Positions 37,019 to 45,599 are shown, counted from the first letter of the stretch. The stretch: DNA of 64,000 bases from Bacteroidota bacterium (GCA_023429135.1 JAEYWD010000074.1:59968-123967), one strand, 5' to 3'. Translations and numbers: made by a program. Notes: generated by a model from the letters alone, not told the origin.

Positions 37019-39397
37019 ATGACTGAAAAACTAACACCTGAGGAACTCGAAAATATAGATGCATACTGGCGTGCATCTAATTATCTTTCGGTAGGTCAGA
37101 TTTACCTGATGGATAATCCTTTGCTACGCTCGCCACTAAGACTTGAGCATGTTAAACCAAGACTATTAGGGCATTGGGGAACAACTCCCGGTCTGAATTT
37201 TATTTACATTCACCTGAACAGGGTTATTAAAAAGTACAACCTGGATATGATTTACGTGACTGGGCCAGGTCACGGTGGGCCAGGATTGGTGGCAAACACC
37301 TATCTGGAAGGATCATATTCCGAATTTTATCCTGAAATAACCCACGACGAAGCAGGGTTAAAGAAATTATTTACTCAATTCTCCTTCCCGGGTGGAGTAC
37401 CCAGCCATGCGGCTCCGGAAACTCCCGGTTCCATTAACGAAGGCGGGGAGCTTGGATATTCGCTGGTACATGCTTACGGAGCAGTATTCGATAATCCAAA
37501 CCTTATTGCAGCTTGTGTAATCGGCGACGGAGAAGCTGAAACAGGCGCTCTGGCAGCTAGCTGGCACTCGAATAAGTTTTTGAACCCGGTAACCGATGGT
37601 GCTGTTTTACCTATTCTCCACCTCAACGGATATAAAATTGCAAGCGCAACGGTGCTGGACCGTATCAACAGGGAAGAATTGATAAGCCTTTTGTACGGGT
37701 ATGGTTATAAACCTTTTTTTGTGGAAGGCAACGATCCCAAAAAAATGCACCAGCAGATGGCTTCAACGCTGGATGCAGCAATAGAAGAGATTAAACAAAT
37801 TCAGGACGACAACCGTACTAACGGCTTCAAAAGCCGCCCACAATGGCCTGTAATTGTGTTACGGTCACCCAAAGGCTGGACAGGACCTAAAGAAGTTGAC
37901 GGCCATGCTACGGAGGGATCCTTCTGGTCGCACCAGGTTCCTTTGAGTGAAGTTGAAGCCAACCCCAACCACCTGAAACAGTTGGAAGCATGGCTACGAA
38001 GTTACCGACCCGAAGAACTCTTTGATGAAAACGGCAAATTTATGGCTCATTTAGCTGAACTTGCTCCGGCAAAAGAAAAAAGGATGGGTGCAAGTCCTTA
38101 TGCGAATGGTGGTTTACTTTTACAGGAGCTGAACCTGCCCGACTTTAAGAACTACGCGCTAGAAGTGCCCGAACCAGGCGTGAAGGAAGCTGAAGCTACA
38201 AAAATCGTTGGAAAATTCTTACGCGATGTAATCAAGCAAAATCCACGCAACTTCCGGTTAATGGGCCCTGATGAAACCTCATCGAACCGGTTAAATGCCG
38301 TTTTTGAAGTAACCGGGCGAAATTTTACAGAACCACCTCAAAGCAACGATGTTGCTATTTCGAAAGATGGCCGTGTGATGGAAATCCTGAGCGAACATGT
38401 ATGCCAGGGCTGGCTCGAAGGGTATCTGCTCACAGGGCGTCATGGACTTTTCTCCAGTTACGAAGCTTTTATTCATATTGTAGACTCTATGTTTAACCAG
38501 CATGCAAAATGGCTCAAAGCCTCAAGGCAAATTCCATGGCGAAAACCCATTGCTTCTTTAAATTATCTTCTTACATCGCATGTGTGGCGTCAGGATCATA
38601 ACGGATTCAGCCATCAGGACCCGGGATTTATAGATCATGTGATCAACAAAAAGGCCGAAATAGTACGTGTTTATTTGCCGCCGGATGCCAATACACTGCT
38701 TTCGGTAATGGATCACTGTTTGCGAAGTAAAAACTATGTCAATGTGATCGTTGCAGGTAAACAGATGGCATTGCAGTTTATGAATATGGAATCGGCCATA
38801 CGCCATTGTACTAATGGAATTGGAATCTTAGAGTGGGCCAGCAACGATATGTGCGACGATCCGCATGTGGTGATGGCATGTGCAGGCGAGGTCCCGACAC
38901 TGGAAACGCTTGCTGCAGTAAGTATTTTGCGGGAAAGAATTTCGGAATTAAGAATCAGGGTTGTAAATGTGGTGGATCTGATGACATTGCAATCGGCCAA
39001 TGAACATCCGCACAGTCTTTCTGATCCCGATTTCAATGTTCTCTTTACCAAGAATAAACCGGTAATATTTGCTTTTCATGGATACCCATGGTTAATACAT
39101 CGGCTAACTTACCGCCGGTATAACCATGGTAACTTCCATGTTCGGGGTTACAAGGAAGAAGGCACCACCACCACTCCTTTTGATATGGTGGTTTTAAACG
39201 ACTTGGATCGTTTCCACCTGGTAATGGATGTACTCGACCGGGTAAATATCGTGAAGGAAACTGCCGATCAACTCAGGGAGGAAATGAAGGAAAAGCTACG
39301 TCAACATAAGGAGTATATTCGAAGATACGGTGAAGACATGCCCGAAATCAGAAACTGGAAATGGGAAAGTAAACATGAGATGGCCGAAACCAGGTAA
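37019..39397 (+). CDS. xfp: Xylulose-5-phosphate/fructose-6-phosphate phosphoketolase
   Basis: A 792-residue thiamine-diphosphate enzyme. It splits xylulose-5-P or fructose-6-P with phosphate to give acetyl-phosphate and a triose or tetrose phosphate. Seen: VTGPGHGGPGLVANTYLEGSYSE near residue 80, the Mg/ThDP motif GDGEAETGALAASWHSNKF, and the C-terminal family signature HYRYNH-like region (YRRYNHGNFHVRGY). Length matches the family. Phosphate acetyltransferase or acetate kinase genes are not next door, so the acetyl-phosphate route must be completed elsewhere. The start 12 bp after the DUF6496 gene makes an operon likely. Confidence 0.96.
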   Translation: MTEKLTPEELENIDAYWRASNYLSVGQIYLMDNPLLRSPLRLEHVKPRLLGHWGTTPGLNFIYIHLNRVIKKYNLDMIYVTGPGHGGPGLVANTYLEGSYSEFYPEITHDEAGLKKLFTQFSFPGGVPSHAAPETPGSINEGGELGYSLVHAYGAVFDNPNLIAACVIGDGEAETGALAASWHSNKFLNPVTDGAVLPILHLNGYKIASATVLDRINREELISLLYGYGYKPFFVEGNDPKKMHQQMASTLDAAIEEIKQIQDDNRTNGFKSRPQWPVIVLRSPKGWTGPKEVDGHATEGSFWSHQVPLSEVEANPNHLKQLEAWLRSYRPEELFDENGKFMAHLAELAPAKEKRMGASPYANGGLLLQELNLPDFKNYALEVPEPGVKEAEATKIVGKFLRDVIKQNPRNFRLMGPDETSSNRLNAVFEVTGRNFTEPPQSNDVAISKDGRVMEILSEHVCQGWLEGYLLTGRHGLFSSYEAFIHIVDSMFNQHAKWLKASRQIPWRKPIASLNYLLTSHVWRQDHNGFSHQDPGFIDHVINKKAEIVRVYLPPDANTLLSVMDHCLRSKNYVNVIVAGKQMALQFMNMESAIRHCTNGIGILEWASNDMCDDPHVVMACAGEVPTLETLAAVSILRERISELRIRVVNVVDLMTLQSANEHPHSLSDPDFNVLFTKNKPVIFAFHGYPWLIHRLTYRRYNHGNFHVRGYKEEGTTTTPFDMVVLNDLDRFHLVMDVLDRVNIVKETADQLREEMKEKLRQHKEYIRRYGEDMPEIRNWKWESKHEMAETR

Positions 39398-39442
39398 ATT
39401 CATTAATTGTAGCCCTCAGTCCACGTTTTGCAGAATATGTTC

Positions 39443-39463
39443 CCCAAACGGTTGGGCTTTTAT
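39443..39463 (+). terminator. Weak hairpin after phosphoketolase
   Basis: CCCAA and TTGGG close a four-base loop and are followed by CTTTTAT. A short stem; weak candidate. Confidence 0.4.
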
Positions 39464-39594
39464 AAACCTTATCCCTGGGTCAAACAGGCTATATAATTGA
39501 AAAACAGCATTTACACAAATATTTCATATTTAACCTTGTGGCATCATTTTTACAGCATATTTAAAAACACTTATTTCTAACAAAAGATTAAGCT

Positions 39595-40311
39595 ATGCTG
39601 TACAATACAAAAAATATCCTCGATAACAAAATTCAGGCTATCGATGGTGAAATAGGAAATCTGGACGATTTCTATTTCGACGATCAGTCATGGGGCATAC
39701 GCTACATGGTTGTTGATACAGGTAATTGGATTGAAGGCCGAAAGGTTCTTCTTTCCCCGGTAGTAATTCAGAATCCGGACATTTCCAATAAATATATCAT
39801 GGTTAATTTAACCAAAGATCAAATAAGAAACAGCCCGGATATTGACACTAAAAGACCAGTATCGCAGCAATACCAGCCCGACTATATTTGGCCGGCATAT
39901 GGTGTTGGAGCAGTAACCCCGATGATGATCGACCCAGGCCGTGTGAGTGAAAACAAAGACCCTTACACAAATAGTGGCGATCCTCATCTAAGGAGTGCTG
40001 ATGAAGTCTTTGGTTATGATATCAGTGCTTTGGATGGGGAAATTGGTCATATCGACGATATGATCATTGACGATGACACTTGGAATATCCATTTTTGGGT
40101 AGTAAAAACCAAAAACTGGTTACCGGGCAAAAAGGTTTTGATTTCTCCGCAATGGATTACTTTCATTAGCTGGGAAGACAAGAAAGTATTTGTGGATGCA
40201 ACTGTGGATTCAATAAAAAACAGTCCTGAATACGATCCGTCGAGACCTTTTGAATTGGAATACGAGTCAGAATTAAACAGCTATTATGGCAGAACAAGAA
40301 TGAATAGTTAA
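39595..40311 (+). CDS. Tandem PRC-barrel domain protein
   Basis: 238 residues with two PRC-barrel copies. Copy 1: KNILDNKIQAIDGEIGNLDDFYFDDQSWGIRYMVVDTGNWIEGRKVLLSP (about 6-60). Copy 2: VFGYDISALDGEIGHIDDMIIDDDTWNIHFWVVKTKNWLPGKKVLISPQWI (about 139-190). Each is followed by a VDLTKDQIRNSPDID-like helix. PRC barrels in RimM and photosynthetic reaction-centre proteins bind RNA or proteins; in double form they are frequent in stress-linked genes. The gene has its own promoter region (39398-39594) and a hairpin just after it. Role unknown. Confidence 0.9.
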   Translation: MLYNTKNILDNKIQAIDGEIGNLDDFYFDDQSWGIRYMVVDTGNWIEGRKVLLSPVVIQNPDISNKYIMVNLTKDQIRNSPDIDTKRPVSQQYQPDYIWPAYGVGAVTPMMIDPGRVSENKDPYTNSGDPHLRSADEVFGYDISALDGEIGHIDDMIIDDDTWNIHFWVVKTKNWLPGKKVLISPQWITFISWEDKKVFVDATVDSIKNSPEYDPSRPFELEYESELNSYYGRTRMNS

Positions 40312-40375
40312 GAATGTTGTCAAAGAGTTAGTATGATTTAGTTTTTAGGTTAGGTTAAACATGTATTCTCAATAG

Positions 40376-40404
40376 ACTGCGCGACTGGTTCGCGCAGTTT
40401 TATT
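40376..40404 (+). terminator. GC-rich hairpin after the PRC-barrel gene
   Basis: ACTGCGCG and CGCGCAGT pair perfectly around ACTGGTT and are followed by TTTTATTT. It lies just upstream of the Shine-Dalgarno of the next small gene, so it may act as terminator or attenuator. Confidence 0.7.
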
Positions 40405-40421
40405 TAAGAAAGGAGGACGTT

Positions 40422-40589
40422 ATGTTACGACGTTATGTAAAACAACTGATTAATTCCCTTTTTGCCAGGGATACTAAACAAATCAAACATAAAGAAACAG
40501 ATATCGACCGTCAGGTGGCCAGGTTAAAACAAATGCAACGATCGGCAAAATACCGTCAAAGACCACGAAAAAAGGAAACGGTTTTGTAA
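40422..40589 (+). CDS. Small basic protein (55 aa) with strong Shine-Dalgarno
   Basis: ATG at 40422 with AAGGAGG six bases upstream (40410-40416), rare in Bacteroidota and an argument that this frame is translated. The 55-residue product is very basic (MLRRYVKQLINSLFARDTKQ to RQRPRKKETVL) and probably helical. No family recognised. It follows a hairpin 18 bp downstream of the PRC-barrel transcript end. A leaderless role in RNA binding is possible but unsupported. Confidence 0.55.
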   Translation: MLRRYVKQLINSLFARDTKQIKHKETDIDRQVARLKQMQRSAKYRQRPRKKETVL

Positions 40590-40778
40590 TATCATTGGAA
40601 AAGTCATTCAATTTCGGTCCACGACTATATATGAACCTATAGTTTGTGGACTTTATTTTGAGATATCCCCAGCTATTTCAACAATTTAAAATGCAAAACC
40701 AGCAAACTTTAAAGAATAGTTTAAGAAACTTAGAGCTGGCAGGGCGCGTATAACAGCAACAATCAAAGCCATAAAATA

Positions 40779-41093
40779 ATGCAACGAAGCCTGATCGCCA
40801 TTTTGGTAAGTTTAACGGGATTACTAATTCTGCTTAAAATCAACTATAATATTGCGGAAATATGGGCTATGTCGGGCGAAAAAACACGGGCACTTTTCAG
40901 TATGGTCGAATTTGGATTTCTTTACAAATACTCCGTTGCAGCATTCGGGATCACGGCTCTTATTTTATCATTTCAGGCTTATCGGAGAAAAGAAGAGAAG
41001 AAATGGGTACTCACATCTTCAGCCTTAAGTTGTTTTGCATTTGTGGCAACCTTTGTAAAACTCTGGAAAGTTATGGTTTGGCTGAACATTTGA
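40779..41093 (+). CDS. Hypothetical three-helix membrane protein (104 aa)
   Basis: 104 residues with three hydrophobic helices: LIAILVSLTGLLILLKI, FLYKYSVAAFGITALILSFQAY and SALSCFAFVATFVKLWKVMVWL. No signal peptide cleavage site, so it is an integral inner-membrane protein. I recognise no named family. It stands alone between the small basic protein and the small lipoprotein genes in the stress-like island. Confidence 0.65.
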   Translation: MQRSLIAILVSLTGLLILLKINYNIAEIWAMSGEKTRALFSMVEFGFLYKYSVAAFGITALILSFQAYRRKEEKKWVLTSSALSCFAFVATFVKLWKVMVWLNI

Positions 41094-41159
41094 TACCCTG
41101 GTCCACTCAGTAAAGGTAATAAATGCCGAATTTAATAATAAGAGTTAATTACTCCAGTA

Positions 41160-41184
41160 TTTCTCTGTGGTGCTCTGTGTAACT
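41160..41184. repeat. Low-complexity dispersed-type motif (CTCTGTG)
   Basis: TTTCTCTGTGGTGCTCTGTG resembles a short, wide-spread intergenic motif found in many bacterial assemblies. Only one copy was noticed in this window, so repeat status rests on recollection. Confidence 0.3.
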
Positions 41185-41308
41185 GACATTTGAAAAAAAA
41201 CACATCAAAAATCCAGTTACATTAACCTTTATCCTGGTAAAACTCTTTATCAACATTTCGCCCAACAAATTTGTTTCTTAATAACATAAACAACACCCCA
41301 AACTGATT

Positions 41309-41479
41309 ATGAAAAATACAATTCACATTCTTCTGATTTTCCTAATGCTTACGTTGATTCAAAGCTGCAACCTTATTGGAGATATTTTCAGATTTGGTAT
41401 GTGGACAGGTATAATCATTGTTGTTCTTGTTCTGGCAATAATAATATTCCTTATCTCGCGGATCAGGAAACGTTTTTAA
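41309..41479 (+). CDS. Small membrane lipoprotein (56 aa)
   Basis: ATG at 41309, 56 codons. The N-terminus has a lipobox-like LIQSC (Cys20) after the first hydrophobic stretch, then GDIFRFGMWTGIIIVVLVLAIIIFLISRIRKRF, a TM helix with a basic end. This two-part layout is common to a family of tiny Bacteroidota membrane proteins, often in stress islands. Too short for domain tools. Function unknown. Confidence 0.65.
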   Translation: MKNTIHILLIFLMLTLIQSCNLIGDIFRFGMWTGIIIVVLVLAIIIFLISRIRKRF

Positions 41480-41608
41480 ATAACTTACCGATCCTTCATC
41501 ATTTATTGAAGATGTTTAGAAATTAAAAAAATCTTTAATTAGTGTATCTAAGAAAATGTCTCATTTTTAGTTTTGCCTCACCTTATCGCGTAATGGGGAT
41601 TTAATTGC

Positions 41609-41666
41609 GATAGCAGATAGCAAATGCTATCAAAAATAGTTGAGCGAAGGAAATCCTTCGCTCAAC
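41609..41666. repeat. Two adjacent hairpins between convergent genes
   Basis: GATAGCA-AA-TGCTATC (41616-41631) is followed by a 13-base perfect stem GTTGAGCGAAGGA with TCCTTCGCTCAAC (41639-41666). Both have an AA centre. No strong T-run follows; the pair probably acts as a bidirectional terminator or RNA end protector for the converging small-lipoprotein and peptidase genes. Confidence 0.5.
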
Positions 41667-41763
41667 AGCTTCGATTACGTTTTAGTGAAAACTATGAATA
41701 ACAGGGGAAAACCTTCGCCCATCGTGACTATTGTGATTTTTGAAATTATGGCCAAAAACGAGC

Positions 41764-42804
41764 TTATTTTGAAAGATTAAGAACAAATTTTTCACCTCGC
41801 GCCACTGTCCCATTAGAATCGGTAACAGTTACCCGCAGATGCAAATCATAACCTATGGGCAACTGTTGAGTTATGCTCGATGGAAAATACCCGATAGTAT
41901 AGTAGGTATTTCCGTCATAGCTATATTCCCAAAAATAGGTATATGGAGCGGTTCCTCCTACAGCATTGGCTTTCCAGGTATAAAAAGCATTTTCATACCC
42001 TTTGCTTGGCCCTGAAATTATAATTGGCTTTGGATACAGTATCGCGGAGGCACTAACTTCGTCCGAAATAAACCCTGTCCAGGGATGACTAGTCATATGC
42101 ATTACTGCATTACTGTTATCGCTGCTAGAAGTAGAACTTATTACTAAGGGAGTACAAAAACTGGATGTACCATTTGAATGTGCGAGTCCCAATGTATGTC
42201 CTATTTCATGTGCAATAGTATTAATTTTTTCCGATTCAGATAAGCTATTCCAATACGTATTTATATTGATTTCATTTCCTACCTGCCCACTTACTGGTGC
42301 AACTCCAGCGGCTATATCATCAGATTCGCTGTAATAAGTACTAATAACTGTATTAGCCAAATTTGCTGATGAAACAAGGGTAATATTAACAGCACATCCT
42401 ATTGAAATATTATTCCATGCATTTATTGCACTTTGTACAGCACTGCTCCACCCGTTCGAGGTTACCGAGGAATTAATATATACTTTCATTGAACTTACCG
42501 CCGAAAGGGTAGCATAATAAGGGTTGGGGTACTTATACGCTTTAAGCCTGGAGCCAGCCTTATTCAGACATTCGTTTATAGCCGGTACCGATTCAAACTT
42601 TATTATGATATCTCCCTCAACTAAAAAATAATCTTTCTTTATTTCTGTTTTCGATAGATCAACTCCTGATTTTTCTAAAACTGTCAACATTTCGGATACC
42701 GAAAGTTCATTACCAGGGCTTTTAATCTCAGTATCTTTCTTACACGACTGGAAAGTGAAAATAAGAATTAATAACCCCAAAAGTGATAATTTTAAAGTTT
42801 TCAT
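41764..42804 (-). CDS. HEIGH-type zinc metallopeptidase lipoprotein (M57/matrixin-like)
   Basis: 346 residues with a type II signal (lipobox FTFQSC). The zinc motif HEIGHTLGLAH (His199, Glu200, His203, His209) gives the HExxHxxGxxH ligand set of metzincins; the HEIGH form fits the M57 dual-action group. The catalytic domain spans about 85-255. The C-terminal 85 residues form an Ig-like/PKD-like domain (AVGGTAPYTYFWEYSYDGN). It is surface or periplasmic and probably degrades protein. It stands alone between the tandem hairpins and a long inverted repeat. No inhibitor gene was seen. Confidence 0.9.
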   Translation of the reverse strand: MKTLKLSLLGLLILIFTFQSCKKDTEIKSPGNELSVSEMLTVLEKSGVDLSKTEIKKDYFLVEGDIIIKFESVPAINECLNKAGSRLKAYKYPNPYYATLSAVSSMKVYINSSVTSNGWSSAVQSAINAWNNISIGCAVNITLVSSANLANTVISTYYSESDDIAAGVAPVSGQVGNEININTYWNSLSESEKINTIAHEIGHTLGLAHSNGTSSFCTPLVISSTSSSDNSNAVMHMTSHPWTGFISDEVSASAILYPKPIIISGPSKGYENAFYTWKANAVGGTAPYTYFWEYSYDGNTYYTIGYFPSSITQQLPIGYDLHLRVTVTDSNGTVARGEKFVLNLSK

Positions 42805-42957
42805 TTTGTTATGATTTAGAATTGTTTATTATTAAAATCTGTTTTGATCCTACTGAAGAAAAAAGTTGAATATATTGCCAAATAATTTCCAAATATATTC
42901 GCACGCAATACTCTAATACATTGTCAGGTATCTTGGGAATATAATCGGATATATTCA

Positions 42958-43017
42958 CCGGATATATTTACCTTTTTCATCTGATTATTTTGGGATGAAT
43001 AAGGTAAATATATCCGG
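42958..43017. repeat. 24-bp inverted repeat downstream of the DUF4469 gene
   Basis: Arms of 24 bases (beginning CCGGATATATTTACC) pair at 23 positions around a 12-base loop. A further copy of the CGGATATATT unit lies just left at 42946-42955. It follows the DUF4469 stop by 15 bp on the minus strand. It lacks a T-tract of terminator type, so it may protect RNA ends or bind a protein. Confidence 0.6.
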
Positions 43018-43031
43018 CCATAGTACTGGTA

Positions 43032-43739
43032 CTAAAGAACTGTCAAAATATCGGGAAGTATGCCCGGCTTAATCTCCTTGCTTCCTTTTATTTTGTTACG
43101 TACTACAACTTCGTAATCGCCTTTTGACAGGGTTTCGGGTATCCCAAAGATCAACTGTGCCGGTTTATTGTGGGCAATGGTTGTTACTTTGGTTTCCGTT
43201 TTGGTGGAGGTGTTAACAAAATAAATTCCCTGCTCATTATCTGATTGGTCAATGCTGAGGCGCATTCCTTTCAGACGACCGATACCTCCCGGGGATAAAG
43301 TTGCATTTACAGTTTCACTTTTCATATCTACAAAATCGGTAGGATTGGGCTTTGAATGATCGATGACCTCATTAAGTTTAATAGGGACGACATCTCTTAA
43401 TATCCCAGAAAACCCCTTTCCTAACCTGGGATTAACACGTAACTGGTGCCGTGCGGGATCGAACACATCATCTTTGCCATTAAAAACACCTGCAATATCC
43501 ACCTTGTAGTTTGTATCGTCTGTAGTGATTGTGAAACCGTCTTTTAGCAATTCCTGCTTTACCTCACGGCTAGCTTGCATTACACTGCGGATGCTTTGTA
43601 CAGGAACACCGGTATTACGAACAGCAATACGATTGATAAGTTCCTCTTCGGTAATGGTGCCTACCGATACAGTAACGGCACGGTAATCGTTTTCGTCATC
43701 AGTTAGGCTGATGGGAAGTAAATAAAATTGAACTGGCAT
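43032..43739 (-). CDS. HU-like DNA-binding/DUF4469 protein
   Basis: 235 residues. The N-terminal 125 residues match the HU-like Bacteroidota DNA-binding domain (MPVQFYLLPI, EEELINRIAVRNTGVPVQSIRSVMQASREVKQELLKDG). The C-terminal half is the DUF4469 Ig-like fold (GGIGRLKGMRLSIDQSDNEQGIYFVN, ending KEIKPGILPDILTVL). It is expected to bind DNA and act as an architectural protein, but the partner of the Ig-like half is unknown. It is monocistronic and flanked by intergenic inverted repeats and an IS remnant. Confidence 0.85.
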   Translation of the reverse strand: MPVQFYLLPISLTDDENDYRAVTVSVGTITEEELINRIAVRNTGVPVQSIRSVMQASREVKQELLKDGFTITTDDTNYKVDIAGVFNGKDDVFDPARHQLRVNPRLGKGFSGILRDVVPIKLNEVIDHSKPNPTDFVDMKSETVNATLSPGGIGRLKGMRLSIDQSDNEQGIYFVNTSTKTETKVTTIAHNKPAQLIFGIPETLSKGDYEVVVRNKIKGSKEIKPGILPDILTVL

Positions 43740-44201
43740 AAATAATTGAATTAAGATTAATTAATGAAAAATAAACATTTAAGGCCTGGGTCATTTAATC
43801 TAAGTTTTAAAAGTTAGCTTTCTATCAGGGCCAAAACATTCAACTACTTTTTACCCCATCTCACTTTATTTCGGTTCTAATGAATTTGCTGATGCTAATA
43901 TAATCTGTTTAATTTAAAAAAACAATAGTATAAATCTGACATACAACTACTTAATAGCTAAAATTAGGTATATTTAAGTGCGTTTTAAGGATGCTTATTA
44001 AGGATTTTTCGACACAGAAAACTAATAAAAATCTGATTATTAACTAATAACAAAAAAAGATTTATTTTATTTTATATTATCAAACCAATATCACATAAAT
44101 CAGCCTGGAATATCAATAAACATGATACTTGCCATCTGATTTATCAGGAGTGTTTTTTCAAGGAAAAATTTCGTAAACAAAACGGTAAGTAAAAACTTAA
44201 T
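43740..44201. other. AT-rich intergenic stretch with no gene found
   Basis: 462 bp of AT-rich DNA between the DUF4469 gene and the transposase remnant. No open frame of interest, hairpin or repeat was noticed. Confidence 0.4.
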
Positions 44202-44650
44202 TCAATTCTTATAACGGTAATAGGTATAACCATTCGAAAAAACCAAAATTGTAATAAACGTTACTCCATCCTGAGTAGCCGGATACAACGATGAATCAAA
44301 GGGTTCTTCATCACTAAAACTACTGTAACCGATGAAGTACTGCATGTACATATTCTCTTGTATCTGATGAACGGTTTCATGATCGCTCAAATCGCACATA
44401 TGCTTGATGATCATCGATCCTATCGCTACTCGTGGGTTGATCCCGTCGGCTCACGTCTTTTCATTGCCCATTTGTTTTTGATAGATGTTGACTAATGTAT
44501 CCCAGGGGATACGATTTGCTAGTTTGACTCAACCCACCGGTTGTCAGGATTTAAAAAACGTGAAAATGGGGTCTCAAAACCAACAATTATTTGCTGGCTA
44601 TAGCCAACATATTTTTGCTTTGATGCACGGTATTTTTGAGCTTTTGCCAT
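44202..44650 (-). pseudogene. Decayed IS1182-type transposase fragment
   Basis: Read on the minus strand from the ATG at 44648-44650, the frame gives MAKAQKYRASKQKYVGYSQQ and FSRFLNPDNRWV, then a stop after a one-base shift. The next frame carries LANRIPWDTLVNIYQKQMGNEKT, an in-frame TGA, then INPRVAIGSMIIKHMCDLSD and QENMYMQYFIGYSSFSDEEPFD. These match the N-terminal DUF772-type domain of IS1182-family transposases. Homology stops after FDSSL (about 44286), so the catalytic half is lost. The tail to 44202 looks unrelated. At least one frameshift, one stop and a large deletion show it is dead. No terminal inverted repeats were found. Confidence 0.75.
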
Positions 44651-44801
44651 AATTACTTGCACTTATTCAATACCAAATATCCTAAATTCCATTGATATTT
44701 GCATAGTTGATGGTTTATCATATGACCCCAGATAAACTTAACAGAATAAAGTAAAAAGAATACTTACCGAATTAATGTTAATCAGAAGGAGTAACGTAAA
44801 T

Positions 44802-45491
44802 CTACAAAGAATTACAATACACTATAAGCCTTTTTATATCTTCTACATTATTTACATCGACAGGAAAAGAAATTAAATATTTATCGATTTCAGAATCCTT
44901 ATTGTATATTTTCTTAATCTTATGAATATCGTTTGCCAAAGTAATTTTTTTGCCATTTAATAAGTAGGGTGTAATTTCAACCTTGGCCAATGCTTCTCTT
45001 TTTGTATTTATAGTTTTAGGTACCCCATTAACAACAACATTAGTTTCCTGGTCAACATTAGAGCCGTGTGAAACAAAGGTGGAATTTATAACTTTCCCGG
45101 TTTCTTTTACAACACATCGCCTTTTAATCAATAAGCTGTTCCGACCAGATTCAACAACTTCAAAAATACCGTTGTTTAAATACAGAAAAATTTGATTATT
45201 AATTGAAACATAAGCTACATCCGAATAACTGGCCAAAGCCATCTTATTACCATTTTCGTTCAAAAATTGGATTTCATCATGAAACATATTATAATTAAAC
45301 TTACCATATTCCGCTGGTTTGCTTTTATAATATATAAAACCATTTTTAAATTCAGAAAAATAATACAATAAATCAGGTCTGATTAGATCATCAAGACGGG
45401 TTCCTCTTTGAAGTATGAAGTTTTGAGGAGATTGTCCGTAAACAGATCCAATATTTACCAAAATAAAAATAAAGAATATAATATTTTTCAT
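44802..45491 (-). CDS. Hypothetical exported protein (229 aa)
   Basis: 229 residues with a type I signal peptide (MKNIIFFIFILVNIGSVYGQ). The mature part is beta-rich with aromatic and charged residues and no cysteine pattern or known domain. I recognise no family. It lies between the IS remnant and the SusD of the first tandem pair, with its own short upstream region. The lower GC look of this part (44.6-45.5 kb) than its neighbours may hint at transfer, but I did not count bases. Confidence 0.78.
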   Translation of the reverse strand: MKNIIFFIFILVNIGSVYGQSPQNFILQRGTRLDDLIRPDLLYYFSEFKNGFIYYKSKPAEYGKFNYNMFHDEIQFLNENGNKMALASYSDVAYVSINNQIFLYLNNGIFEVVESGRNSLLIKRRCVVKETGKVINSTFVSHGSNVDQETNVVVNGVPKTINTKREALAKVEITPYLLNGKKITLANDIHKIKKIYNKDSEIDKYLISFPVDVNNVEDIKRLIVYCNSL

Positions 45492-45544
45492 GTTAATTTA
45501 AATTAAGTAGCCTAGATAAAAATAAATATATTAGCAAATTAATA

Positions 45545-45581
45545 TAAAAAAAACAGCCCCAAAAAAATTTGGAGCTGTTTT
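45545..45581 (-). terminator. Terminator of the first SusCD pair
   Basis: AAAACAGCCCCAAA pairs with TTTGGAGCTGTTTT (13 of 14 plus one G-U) and on the minus strand is followed by a run of T. It lies 19 bp after the susD stop. Confidence 0.85.
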
Positions 45582-45599
45582 AATAAATTAAACTAATTT

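Noticed and set aside
40691..40753. 20-codon frame MQNQQTLKNSLRNLELAGRV in the gap before the three-helix membrane protein gene
   Set aside because: Too short to support, no ribosome site, and no conserved features visible.
22246..41229. TAACCTT seen upstream of the YihY, PRC-barrel and small-lipoprotein genes (22246, 39531, 41223) as a possible ECF -35 element
   Set aside because: No matching downstream element at constant spacing and the 7-mer also occurs at 55592 and elsewhere; likely chance in AT-rich DNA.
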